Below are positions 23,512-33,851 of a stretch of 64,000 nucleotides of DNA, piece by piece. Under the pieces are notes generated by a model that worked only from the letters and a program-made list of their open reading frames with translations, was not told the DNA's origin and did no database searches. The DNA lies in the NCBI RefSeq assembly GCF_019703515.2, contig NC_059365.1, positions 37,250,001 through 37,314,000 on the forward strand. The letters are read 5' to 3'. The stretch comes from Myxocyprinus asiaticus (lineage: Eukaryota > Chordata > Actinopteri > Cypriniformes > Catostomidae). Positions within the stretch are counted from its first letter, which is position 1, and every line of letters begins with the position of its first letter. Position numbers and translations under genes: made by a program.

Positions 23512-23957
23512 CTAAGGGTTACATTTTACCTGGGGCAGACCAGTGTAATTTAAATTTTGCCTCTCATGGGCCAGGCCCAGAGAGCCAACATCTGAGAAGA
23601 GGAATGGAAAATCTCCCTGTGTGCTTGAGAGAGAAGATCTCTGTGCAGCGGTAGATGCCATGGGTGGTCGTAAAGTAGCTGAGCTATCTCTGCCATCCAC
23701 AGCTTCCCTGGCCAGTTCAGAGCTATTAGAATGAGAGAATGACCAAACTCCCTCACTCTCCACAGCGTTGGTCTGATCAGGCTCAGTGGGGGAAACACAT
23801 ACAATAATGTATGGGGCCACTGGTGGGCTAGTGCATCCACACCCAACGGTGCATCGTCACCTACTAGGCAGAAGAACAGAGGACATTGCATGTCTTCTTG
23901 CGATGCGAAGAGATGTACGGCTGCTTGTCTGTCCGAATCTCTGCCGGATGAGGCTTG
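23512..23957 (-). pseudogene. DIRS pol region between RNase H and recombinase
   Basis: Overlapping frames encode GVDALAHQWPHTLLYVFPPL, then IRPTLWRV, WPGKLWMAEIAQLLYDHPW and LHRDLLSQAHREIFH. This matches the conserved linker that follows RNase H in DIRS polymerases, whose counterpart in copy 2 is near 61,760-61,960. The frame ends at GLPQVKCNP and the recombinase that should follow is deleted. Confidence 0.7.
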
Positions 23958-24419
23958 TCACTTGAGGGTGAAGCTCCATTCTCCGTGCTGAGGATTCCCA
24001 CTGGAAAGCAAATCCACTCCCTTGTACATTACACCTGGAACATGCATTGCTCGCAATGATGACAGGTTTGCGTTGCTCCATACAATCAGTTTCTCTGCCA
24101 AGCTTTGAAGCTGGCGCGAGCGAATACCACCTTGCCGATTTATATAGGCTATCACCGTCGTGCTGTCTGTTCTGATCAACAAGTGATGATTCCTGAGAAA
24201 ACTCACAAAATGTCTGAGAGCTAGAAACACCGTAAGCAACTCCAGAAAATGTATGTGCTTTTCCCTCAGTGTGAGAGTCCAAACACCTCTCACTGTTCTG
24301 CCCTCAAACACAGCAACCCAGCCTATGAGAGAAGCGTCCGTTGTCACCACTGTTCTCATTAAAATCGGACCCAGTGGGCATCCTGTGCTGAGAAAGGGAT
24401 CTCCAATGATGGAGAGCAT
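23958..24419 (-). pseudogene. DIRS RNase H domain, copy 1
   Basis: A 153-codon frame with RNase H features: TTDASLIGWVAVFEG (first Asp), HIHFLELLTVFLALRHF (Glu), LIRTDSTTVIAYINRQGG (second Asp) and AMHVPGVMYKGVDLLS near the end. The expected acidic residues are all visible, in contrast to copy 2, where the Glu position reads Lys. The domain is followed by a frameshift into the linker. It is part of a dead element, so no activity is inferred. Confidence 0.75.
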
Positions 24420-24445
24420 TCATGCATTCTGATGAGATGATCACT

Positions 24446-25158
24446 CTACGACTGAGACGGCACTGACGACCCGAGCGCAGTGGTGCTGTCCAGTTCTGAA
24501 AGGGGAATCATGGCCACTGTTGAGGCCATCAAGCCCAACAGCCAGAGACACATCCTGAGAGAAACCGATCTCCCCCATAGAAAAAGAGAGATGCAGATGC
24601 GAAACATCCCTATGTGCTCCTTCGAAAGGAATACACGAAGCTGTATGGAGTTCAGCCTGAGCCCCAAATAAATGATTTCTTGCGAGGGAATAAGACTGCT
24701 CTTTGCTTGGTTTATTCTGAATCCCAAGCTCTCCAAATGTTGCTTGCCGCTGAGATAACGCGCAAATGAGCAGATCATCTAAATAAGCCGACACTCTGAT
24801 CCCCACATTCCTTAGCAGTGTCAGAGTCGACTCCACACATTTGGTAAATACTGGAGGTGCCACAGAAAAACTGAAAGGAACTTTCACATACTTGTAGGCT
24901 CTGTCCTGATAAGTGAACCTGAGATATTTTGTGTGAGCAGGAAAAATGTCTATGTGAAAATAGATCTATTGACGTAAACCATTCTCCGTTACAAATAGAA
25001 TGAGACAAAGTTCTTAGCGTGAGCATTTTGAACTTGTATTTCCTGAGGAGTTTGTTGAGGACTCGTAAATGTAGAATTGGACGGAGACCTCCCCCACTTT
25101 TTGGAATGACAAAATACTGGGAATAAAAAACCTGATTGCGTTCTTTCAACAGTATCAT
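24446..25158 (-). pseudogene. DIRS reverse transcriptase, copy 1, frameshifted
   Basis: The first frame (24,775-25,158) holds YFVIPKSGGGLRPILHLRVL and FTSIDLF. A second (24,441-24,887) holds the active-site block AYLDDLLICA within VFTKCVESTLTLLRNVGIRV. A third (24,446-24,778) holds LGFRINQAKSSLI and the thumb-like YLGLRLNS region. Three frames are thus needed to follow the domain, showing at least two frameshifts. The YLDD active-site box itself is intact. Confidence 0.75.
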
Positions 25159-25179
25159 TTATAACACTACCTTGCTCAG

Positions 25180-26015
25180 TAAAGAGGATATTTCTTCCTC
25201 TTAAATCAGAGCTGACTCCCTTTGTGCTGCTGACATTAACACTCCATTGTCTCTTCTTATGCCCCTGGGCGTTGGAAGGGCGGTGTCTTGCGGCAGCCGG
25301 CGCAAAAGGCGGTTTTGGCTTTGAATGGTCCAGCTTGGGTTGTGGTGCCGTGTTTCCCAGTTGCTGGAGCGGCGTGGGGTGAGGAGGCTGTAAATCAGGC
25401 TGTCCTCCCTTTCCAGAGGGCTTGAAATCGGTCCGACTTGACTGATAAGGACGAGCCGGCAGCTTTCATGGGAGACATTCTTTAAACGTCTCTCCCTGCT
25501 TTCTCCTCAGGTCACACTGCTGGTGCATAACTGTAACGGTGGTGCCAAACATGGCCTTCGGGTCTATGGGGGCTTCAAAAACTCTTTTTCTTTGTCAGAG
25601 AGCTCTGACAAGTTCAGACATAGGGCTCTCTCACCTACCACCACCAAACCCATGCTTCTTTCGCAGCTTTGAACCCTGCTACGAGACGTACGCAGGTTCA
25701 AGTCTGCAATAACACAAATCTTCTCGCTCTGCAGCACTGAAGGCTTATATATCTTCTGGAAGACAGAGGCTGTGAAGCACCTCATTTTCCCAGGCAGCGC
25801 GGCTCCCATGGAGGAGAAAACCGCTCGACGGCACGGGTGCAGGTGATTAGCAACTGATAATTCAACCGGGGGGGGATCCCTCTTTCCCTAGACATTGAGT
25901 CTCAAGAACCCTGACTCTTCTCTGGCCTGAGACACATGGTTCCTTTTTGCCTGTGACTCCGACCCTCAGCCTTCTCTCCCGAATCTTGTTCGTCATGCCT
26001 GGGTCTACTACACCT
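25180..26015 (-). pseudogene. DIRS gag-like region, copy 1
   Basis: The frame at 25,564-25,809 contains KMRCFTASVFQKIYKPSVLQ and LVVVGERALCLNLSELSDKE, resembling the gag of fish DIRS elements (compare MSTLVVQERHLWLNLVEM at about 59,410 in copy 2). Downstream to 25,180 is a basic, stop-ridden C-terminal part. The region is interrupted by several stops and its 5' end is lost where R1 copy B begins at about 26,017. Confidence 0.6.
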
Positions 26016-26016
26016 C

Positions 26017-26770
26017 TCCTCAATAAGTGGCATGAATCTTTCGACTATGGTGAAATTTTGGCGAAATTGTATTATGTGGTTCAAAACATGTATTGTGACA
26101 GTTCTGAGTGGAAATGTCCACTGTGTGGTGCTAAAAGTGAGAACAAAGTTTCCCCCAATAGATTAGGTTTTTAAGGTTAATGCTCTATTGAGTTTTAAAT
26201 CAACAAAACCGGATTCCTTACCCTGAACCTTAAACCTAAATCTAACTGATAGTGTCATGACAAGCAAATTAAATTGCTGAAGCAACCACGTCATTTTGAG
26301 GTGCTACTATGACACTTTTGGTTCACTTGGCGACTTTCATGCTCTTGAGGACTCGTACTCCAGTCCTTTACATTGCAAGTGCAACACCCGATCAGTTGAG
26401 CTACTGCACAATTTGATTGCACTCGAACAAGCTAGTTTGTTATGTAATGCAAATTTTAAAATGTATCTATAGTAAGTAATGTGTAAGTAAAATGTAAGTA
26501 ATGTGCTATAGTAAAAAGGGTTGTGATGTCATAAGATAGGTACTGTATGTGTGAGGAACAGGACGAATAGTAAGTGTTTATGAACTGACAGTCTGCTGTT
26601 TTACTTGTGATTTGTGTAAAAGTGAATTAAAGTCATTGTTGTTGTAGCGCCTCTAGTATTCATCTCTCCAGGAAACTGCCGTGGTACATAGAATGAGGCA
26701 TATAAAAATCATTCAGCAAAAATAGGTATAGTAGTGTGATTCTGTGAGACCTGGTATCATGTTTCATGTC
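26017..26770 (-). repeat. R1 repeat, copy B, with tRNA-like core
   Basis: Shares with copy A the blocks GGAAATGTCCACTG, GTTTTAAATCAACAAAACCG, CTTAAACCTAAATCTAACTG, TAGCGCCTCTAGTATTCAT and a final GATTCTGTGAGACCTGGT. The minus-strand tRNA-like core lies at about 26,345-26,410: TAGCTCAACTGATCGG is A-box-like and CTGGAGTACGAGTC is B-box-like. It abuts the truncated end of DIRS copy 1. Confidence 0.6.
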
Positions 26771-26916
26771 TGTAGTACAAACAGTGTGGGATGAGATACA
26801 TGATAAAGTTTAATATTAAGTATTTAATATTTCTTTAAACTGATAGAGCGTCTGAGGTACTTTAACTCTGAAGGTGGTAGTATTGTTGCTGTAGTTTGAT
26901 TTTAACCAACAAAAAG

Positions 26917-27180
26917 ATGTTAAGTAAGGTCCCCAGACTTTGTTGTGTTCCTGATTGTGGAAAAACTGCATTTCTGCATAGCCTTCCGAAGGATCCCAAC
27001 GTTAGGAATGGGTGGCTTATTCAAACAAAGTTCCTGAATGTGGGATTATACTATGTTTGTTCGCCACATTTCTCTATGGATTGTTTTGAGAACCATGATT
27101 CAGGCTTTGCAAAGAAATTGACAGATGAATCTCATTCAACAAGAAAAGGGGCTGGACGAATTATGAATAAACGTGAGTGA
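26917..27180 (+). CDS. THAP zinc-finger exon (N-terminal exon)
   Basis: From ATG 26,917 the frame encodes an N-terminal THAP domain, a C2CH zinc-binding DNA-binding fold of animal regulators and P-element-like transposases. Visible are Cys9/Cys10 and Cys14 (LCCVPDCGKT), Pro24, Trp33 (RNGWL), then Cys48-x2-His51 followed by Phe52 (VCSPHFSMDCF). The usual AVPTIF box at the domain end is absent. A GTGAGT splice donor starts at 27,173, so the exon probably ends at 27,172 after 85 codons in phase 1 and the TGA at 27,178 is intronic. An earlier in-frame TTG at 26,896 is not a plausible start. No later exon is recognised within the window; a repeat begins 215 bp downstream. It could be a host THAP gene, a multi-copy fish THAP family member or a transposase-derived exon. 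Confidence 0.65.
   Translation: MLSKVPRLCCVPDCGKTAFLHSLPKDPNVRNGWLIQTKFLNVGLYYVCSPHFSMDCFENHDSGFAKKLTDESHSTRKGAGRIMNKRE
27173..27178 (+). promoter_or_regulatory. Candidate splice donor of the THAP exon
   Basis: GTGAGT, preceded by AATAAAC, lies exactly where the THAP similarity fades. It matches the vertebrate donor consensus. Confidence 0.5.
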
Positions 27181-27386
27181 TTACCACACATTAAAATGAC
27201 ATGCAGACATTTTTTACACTAGTATTGTTGTCTCTTTTGTATAGCTTGATAAAAAGTTTTTCTCAGTAGTTCAAAATATGATATGCTTAGTTGTCATTTT
27301 TGGGGAAACACTTAAACTATGCTTAAACACTCATCAGTAATGAGTCTCAGTCTCATAGTAGAACTGCAGACACACAAATTTTAATT

Positions 27387-30171
27387 AGGGGTTCTAGCGC
27401 TTAGCGCTGAAAATAAAACTGCTATAAAACTGATCGGGCAGAACAAACCGTAAGGCCTAGAGACTTGAAACTTGGTCAGATGGTAGTAGTGTTGCTCGCT
27501 ACTCAGAAACATGGACTTGGCAAAATCGGTCAATAGGGGGCGCTACTGCGATCAAAAATGCGAAACTGCTCATAACTCCTAGACTGTTTGTTGTAGACTC
27601 AAATGCTTTATACCATTGGAATCCTTGGCTCAAACCAAACAAAACGGATATCTCCGATTTAATTTCCGCCAATAAACATTTCCGCCATCTTGGATTTTTC
27701 ATGAAACCTACTTTTATGAACTAGTCCTAGGTTTTTCGTCTGAACGGGACCAAACCAGTGCCAAACAATTCTATGGAGTCTCAATATCAAAAGTTATCAA
27801 AAAAAAGTTTGAACTTCTGACTAGAGCTAGCTACGGTATGCAAAAACATCAGAAGTAGGAGTGGCCAATTTTACGTAAATGGCTATAACTCTTTAAGGAA
27901 ATTAAATATCTTCACCAAACTTGGCATGCTTATGTAAGAGGTCAATCTTTGGTTGCCCAGAATAGTTGGTGTGGTTTTGCCACATGGTGGCGCTATAATA
28001 CCAAAAAAAACATGAAATTGGCTGTAACTATGAAACCGTTAATCCTATTGACTTCAAAATTTGCAAACATTGTCTTTGTCTCACCTGCCATCATCATCTA
28101 TATGGACATTCACGTATGTTGAAAAACATGGCCGCCATCGGCCAATCAAATTTCAGCAGCTATTACACAAGGTTAACAATGAACGAAACTTGGTGGACCT
28201 ATTTGACTCTTGGTCTGAGAGGGTTGTGCAAAGTTTAAAAAAAATCAGCAACTAGGTGGTGCTATCATGATTTTTGTAGGTGTTAATGATTGTATATAAT
28301 GCAGTGTTGTGAAAAAAGTAATATATATCACCTGATAGCTCTTCTCATTCTAAACAGCTGTGCCTCAAGAAGTATTGGTGTCTGTCAAACCGTTCGGTAA
28401 ATATTTCAGATAATGTTAAAAACCTACTTTTGCGAACTAGTCCTAGGTTTTTCGCCCGATTGGAACCAAACCAGTACAGAAATATACTCTTGAGTCTGAT
28501 TATCAATAATTATCAAAAAAAGTTGAAACTTAAACTCACGGTCGCTAAGCGGTGCCAAAACATTCGAAAAGGGCAGGCCATTTTTACTAAAATGGCTATA
28601 ATGCCCGAACGAAATGAGATATTTTCACCAAACTCGGTACACATGTGTATGAGCTCAATCTGAGGTCACAGTAAAAAAAATGAAAAATGTTTCAAAAAAA
28701 CATGAAAACAGCTCTAACTACGCAACCGTTAGTCTGATAGTCGGCATGCAGTGTCTTTGTCCAAGGACATGGCCGCCATCGGCCAATGAAGTTTGAGCAC
28801 CTATTAGACAAGGTTAACGGAGCCGATTGGCACAAAACTTGGTGGGCCTGTTCAACTCCTGGCCCTAGAGGTCTGTGAGAAATCTGAAAGAAATCGGCCA
28901 ATGGATGGTGCTAACGAGTTTTATGCCTCTGTAATCACGTGGTGTTTCACACATACACACAATTGCTGTGTCCCAATTCAAAGGCTGCATCCTTCGAAGG
29001 ACTCGGACTTCAAAGGCCACGCCTTCGAAGGCCGCGAAGGTCGGACTGAGCATTGTTAATTGGGACAGTCTAACCTATGGAGGACTGTTCTTGTCGCCTA
29101 ACAACAGTGACTGTAACGTTTGTACTGGACTTTTTTGAAAGTTATATTAAACTGTCTGAAAACAAAACAGGGTTCACAAACTATCTAAATATTTTCACCA
29201 TGGTCCATTTGTGTATATAATAAAGAGTAGAAACTATATATAATCACATCTTAGTAAGATATAAGTCAACATTTGAACCACTTTAAAAAAAAATTTTTTT
29301 TACATTTGTATCAGTAGATATTTGAGTAAGTTGAAACCCAATACTTATGTTTAAAAGTTTAATCGGCAATTTCTCTCAAAAAAATCCTGTCGTCACTGGC
29401 GTGCAATGACTTCTGGGGTAGGCAAGGCCGTGAAGGATCCATCTGTTGTATCCTTCATTTCACGGGAAACGAAGGACGCATTTGGAGGCTGCATTTGAAG
29501 GAGCCTTCGAATTGGGACAGCCTTTGTCACACAGCAGTGACGCAATCGGCCTTCGATTGCGACCTTTGAAGGATGCAGCCTCTGAATTGGGATGCAGCTA
29601 TAATTCATATCATTTGTTAGATCTCCTCATACTGAACAACTTTGCCTCAGCAACCACTGCTGTCAATCAAATCGTTCATTAAATATTCACGATTATGTAA
29701 AAAACCTACTTTTGTGAACTAGCCCTAGGTTTTTCGCTCAATCTCAATAAAACCAATGCAGTACAATTCTCTGGACTCTCTAGGTCAATAATTATAAAAA
29801 AACAAAAAGTTGAACTTTACCCTTTGGGTAGCTATAATGGTGTCATTTAGAAAATGGGAGTGGTCAAGTGTACAAATAAGCCCATAATTACTAAACAAAA
29901 ACTCACAACTTCACGAAATTGAGTACATGTGACATATGATTCTAAACAAGCATGCAGACTTTTATGGAGATCGGACCATAGGTGGTGCTATGAGCTTTAA
30001 AAACCATGTATTTCCTTAGTAAATAGCCTGTATTGGCTGTAAATGGTCTATTCCATCTATGATCTAGGTGGTTACATGCTTGCTAAATAAAACATAATTC
30101 CTTTTTTCATGTGCATGTGCTTAAAGGCCTTAAACCGCTTGAACACTGTTAACTGCTGCTCGCAGCTATAT
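27387..30171. mobile_element. Composite interspersed repeat, copy 1
   Basis: A 2,785-bp unit starting AGGGGTTCTAGCGCTTAGCG and ending GCTCGCAGCTATAT, flanked by the 8-bp duplication TTTTAATT (27,379-27,386 and 30,172-30,179). Inside, a roughly 0.7-kb unit recurs: the landmark ACCTACTTTTG(C/T)GAACTAG, then CCTAGGTTTTTCG occurs at about 27,705, 28,423 and 29,705, each followed by ACCAAACCAGT-like sequence and a Leu-like CTATAA/TTCACCAAACT stretch. A separate inverted-repeat element is nested at 28,965-29,598. No protein is encoded. The 8-bp duplication suggests a hAT-type mover, but the ends lack obvious inverted repeats. Confidence 0.7.
28965..29598. mobile_element. Nested inverted-repeat element in composite copy 1
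   Basis: The ends are inverted: GCTGTGTCCCAATTCAAAGG on the left, and the complement of CTGAATTGGGATGCAGC on the right, with CTTCGAAGG/CCTTCGAA blocks inside both arms. The same element sits at the same place in composite copy 2 (39,795-40,334). Non-coding, non-autonomous DNA transposon type. Confidence 0.75.
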
Positions 30172-30397
30172 TTTTAATTTGTTTCTGGTCTGTGCTTTTG
30201 GTTCAGTGCAATTATTAGTTCAAAACATAAAAGATGGTCATTTGGGCCAACTACTTCCGCAAAGGCATAATATGCAGAAATGGTCAATGAACGAATCTGA
30301 ACGAATATTTTCAGTGAACAGATTCAAAAGACTTGAATCACTGGGATCAATCATAATCCCCACAATTAGTCCCATATTTTGGCTGAAATGAATACAT

Positions 30398-30815
30398 TAG
30401 GGCAGTCACTATCGATTGTTTTGGTAAACGAGTAACCTAACGATTATTCTGACAAAGTTGTTGAGATGAAGTCACATTTAGCAAAAATTAATTTATCAGC
30501 CTATGTTTTGATGCACTCTATGATTGAATAACAACAACAAAACAATTGTGCAAACCAAGCCAACAGACACCCAAAGCAGATTTATAATATAAAAATGTTT
30601 GCCTATATAATTCAAGCTGACAGAGATTGACTACTCCAGGTGTGCCCACCTTTTCTTTTTTACAGCACTGCACCTCTTTTCATTATGTGTTTGGACCCTC
30701 GTCCTTGGACTGCGTCACTTCCACCTTATTTTCGATTTGTTGATTCAGCAATTTTGTAAATGAGGAATTTTTTTATCGAGTAATCCAATTACATTGAGTA
30801 ATCGTGACAGCCCTA
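30398..30815. mobile_element. hAT-like non-autonomous element
   Basis: Inverted ends TAGGGCAGTCACTATCGATT (left) and, on the complement of the right end, TAGGGCTGTCACGATTACTC. The flanking 8-bp sequences are GAATACAT and GAATGCAT, a target duplication with one mismatch, which fits hAT-superfamily transposition. No transposase is present. Confidence 0.7.
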
Positions 30816-30823
30816 GAATGCAT

Positions 30824-33028
30824 CAGGACATCCATTATACCATATTTAAGCATCAAAATATCTGAGGGGGTTCCCCTTCCCAGGTCGACTGGTGCAATGA
30901 TCGGGAGGGCGACTCCCCACCTGGCAAATATTCTGTATTTCAACATCCACAAGACAAATTGTCTGCACACTGAATGAACAACAGACTAGAAAAAGTCTAT
31001 AAAAATATTTTTTATTTTATTTTAGACTTGCATAGTGAAAAAGTGCAGTGTGTAAGTTAAAAACAGACCAGCGAACAAACGTTTCAGCCCATAGCAGATA
31101 GCACTAGTGTGGACACTTTTTTGTCTCTACGCACCTGAAGTTATACAAGTCTTGTTTGAGCGCAAAAATTCCATCTACTCAAACATTCCGTATTTACCAT
31201 TACACGGGATGCATACTGAAGCGGCCACACTAAGGAGGCAAGCACCCAGGTCAACTGTCCATTATAGCTGGATACAGATTTATTAACCCTTCACATTCAC
31301 AACTTTCGTTAGCTTTATATAGCATTATTGTCTCATCAAATCTTGTATGCCTAGTAATATAAGTATTTGGCAACAACAGTATGCCGACTTTGTTCATTTT
31401 TCAATTGTTATTTCAGTCAGAACAGCTGAAGTAGTTAGTTTGATTGCGAGCTACAGCTATCAATGACTGCCTGGACTGAGTGCTTTCAGGGGATTTTGTA
31501 AATCGCTTACACATTTTCCTTCTTTCATTCTTGAAAAAAAAAAAAAACAATTCCACAATTTGGTTTGAAAGATGTTAGCCAATCATAACACAGCCTATCC
31601 CTGTATGTAATATATAAGTCTTAAAGGGAACTGTACAGAAAACGAGTGTTTCAGACAGAGGGCTAGAGTCATGGTGGAAAAAGGTAATTTAGTACTATAT
31701 TAAAACCTATACAACATTATAAGTGCACCTCAAAGAAAATAATAAAGAAAAAAATGCATGACCTGACCCCTTTAATCTAAAATTGGAATAAAACAGGTGT
31801 GCCGTTTTTAGGCCCATTATAGAATTAATGATTCCACTATCCGTTGCTGTGAATTATAGCAGTCAGCAAAACATCATTGTCTCAAAAGATGTAAATAGGG
31901 AGAAACTTCAAGCACAGCACAGATAACATCAACTAAACTGTTCAAAGACTGTCCGGGAATGTAATTTTTATGAATGTCTTTGTCTTTATCGAAAGATTTC
32001 CATTGTGCCTATACATTAGTGAAACAGTAAAATAACTCCCAGCGGCTGTTGTTTACTCCCTCGCCTTCAGTAGGAAGGGCTTTCCTTCTCCGTTTGATGT
32101 GTTGCTCACACACATTTCATCAAGATCTGGGGTGCCCTGTTCTCCTTCATGAGTTCATGTTTATTAAAGCCATAGACTGAGGCACAGAGGGTTTATAGCC
32201 AAAAAAATCGAGAAATGGTGCAGCTGTGCCTTGATTTAACATTAAATTATTTTCTAGGAAAAGCTTAAAGCACCTCATGGGTGATTTGATTCATCTACAA
32301 AGATGAAACATTTCCATTTTTACAGAAAGAAAGATAAAAAGGCTGCATTACATATCTAATTATACATTGGCTTGACTTATATTGAACCTTGAATATTCCT
32401 TTAAATTTTAAACAAATTAGCTTTCTTGATTTTCATAGCTTATAAAATCCTTTAAAAATTATGTTCTGTTGGCATGTTTTCCATTTCTTTGCTTGCATGG
32501 TGTTGTGAGTGGAGGTTTTTACAGTGATCAAACAGAACAGAAGCAGCACAAGTTTCTTTCATGTCTGGGCCTGTCCAAAGTGATTTGCTATATATTGTCA
32601 GTGCTATAGATCTTGCTGGTGGGAATGGAAATACATGGCTCACTATATAGGGATCTCCTTACATCATGTGTCAGGGGTAACAGTAATAAGTATAGCGTTA
32701 CCATGATGGCATGATTGCGACATTCACAACACTGGATGACAAAGGATTTTCCTGAGCAGATAATGTGATCACTGTGCTACAAGATCTGTTTATACTAGTA
32801 TCTGTACAGAGAATAGGTGTTTTATCTTGTAAACATATACAGACCTCTTCCTACTCTCTCTTAAACATTCTCTCCCTGTCAAGATTCAGGAAGCTTTATA
32901 GAAAATAAATAAATAAATAAAAATGGTAAAAAGCATTACATTTCCAAAGCATTAGTAACATTATATGCAGACATACATACATAAAGATTTACACATATAT
33001 ACAATTTGAAAATTAAATAATAATAAAA

Positions 33029-33060
<32 letters not shown>

Positions 33061-33099
33061 AAATAAAATAACAAAACAACAACAGTTTATCACCCTTTT
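30824..33099. other. Non-coding stretch
   Basis: No recognisable gene. AT-rich microsatellite-like runs of TAAA and TAA units occupy about 32,905-32,925 and 33,016-33,066. The frames here are short and without motifs. Confidence 0.45.
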
Positions 33100-33300
33100 A
33101 CCCTACAGCTCTCACCTGATTTCCCACTGAAACTAAGCAGGGTTGTATCTGGTCAGGCAAAACACCATCCATGGAAGCCATTTGGCCATTAAAAATCCCA
33201 GGGTGTTCTTCAAAGAGAGTAGATGTGTAACCTCAAGTTCCTGGCCAAATTTGGCCTGAACCAATCATGGCCTCCTATGTTATGTCTGGGTGAGATCACT
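33100..33300 (+). repeat. 5S-rRNA-derived SINE, left part
   Basis: The stretch CACCTGATTTCCCACTGAAA then CTAAGCAGGGTTG, TCTGGTCAGG and CATGGAAGCC follows the internal promoter region of 5S rRNA (GGAAGCTAAGCAGGGT...CTGGTTAGT...TGGATGGGAGACC) with decay. It continues into a non-5S body (TTAAAAATCCCAGGGTGTTC, then GTGTAACC...CTGGCCAAATTTG). This is a 5S-derived repeat common in fish. It is interrupted near 33,300, and its continuation lies at 35,347. Confidence 0.65.
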
Positions 33301-33834
33301 CGGTGCTTCCTGTGTGTCTACATGTTGTTGTTTTGTTTTCCTCGTGTGTTCGCTCTGCCTCATGGGCAACTCGGTTTGTGTTTCCTTGGAAACGCTCATT
33401 CACGCCGCTCACAGCTGATTGTCTTCATGTGTGTCTCATTATCCCTGCCGATATAATCCCTCTCGTTTCTCATGTTCATTGTCAGATTTTTGTTTAGTTG
33501 GCATCTAGTCTTGCCTGTCTGTCAGTCTTGTCTTTCTTTATTCTCTCCCAGTTTCACCAGTCTGGACGTTCCTGTGCCTTCCTCATCTCTGGAATTATTT
33601 CCTCTGTGGATTTATATCGGACTGGATCCTAGTGCTATTACCTACCTCTATGCCATTTCTCACCACCACCGGCCGGGGTGTCCCTCATATTCTACTCTTG
33701 TACAGATCTCCAGTTCCAGCTCTCTCATATCCTCAGTTTGTTTATGGACATTTACTCTTTTGCCATCTGTGTGTGCATCAATAAACTCATAACTGATCTC
33801 CGGACCTTGGGTCCTCCCTTTAATTCCTGTGACA
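33301..33834 (+). repeat. LTR-like region of the Sushi-type remnant
   Basis: T/C-rich sequence ending TGTGACA directly before the gag leader. It has a poly(A) signal about 50 bases before the end (CAATAAAC). The 5' limit is uncertain and may be near 33,301-33,315. No second LTR exists for comparison. Confidence 0.5.
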
Positions 33835-33851
33835 GAACAATCTGACCAAGA

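Larger units (their letters stand above)
23039..26015 (-). mobile_element. DIRS-type retrotransposon, decayed copy 1
   Basis: Reading the minus strand from right to left gives the order gag, reverse transcriptase, RNase H, then the start of the linker before the recombinase, and finally terminal-repeat sequence. The tyrosine recombinase gene that defines the group is missing: only about 470 bp lie between the linker (23,512) and the left edge. The right end is cut off where R1 copy B begins. Several frameshifts separate the coding blocks. Known: DIRS elements replace the DDE integrase by a tyrosine recombinase and carry inverted rather than direct terminal repeats. Confidence 0.8.

Noticed and set aside
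26896..26916. Upstream TTG as start of the THAP frame
   Set aside because: Not an ATG; the first ATG at 26,917 gives the usual short lead before the first zinc-binding cysteines.
33100..33220. Possible 5S rRNA gene
   Set aside because: Only the promoter-like core resembles 5S; ends and stems are decayed and it continues into a repeat body.
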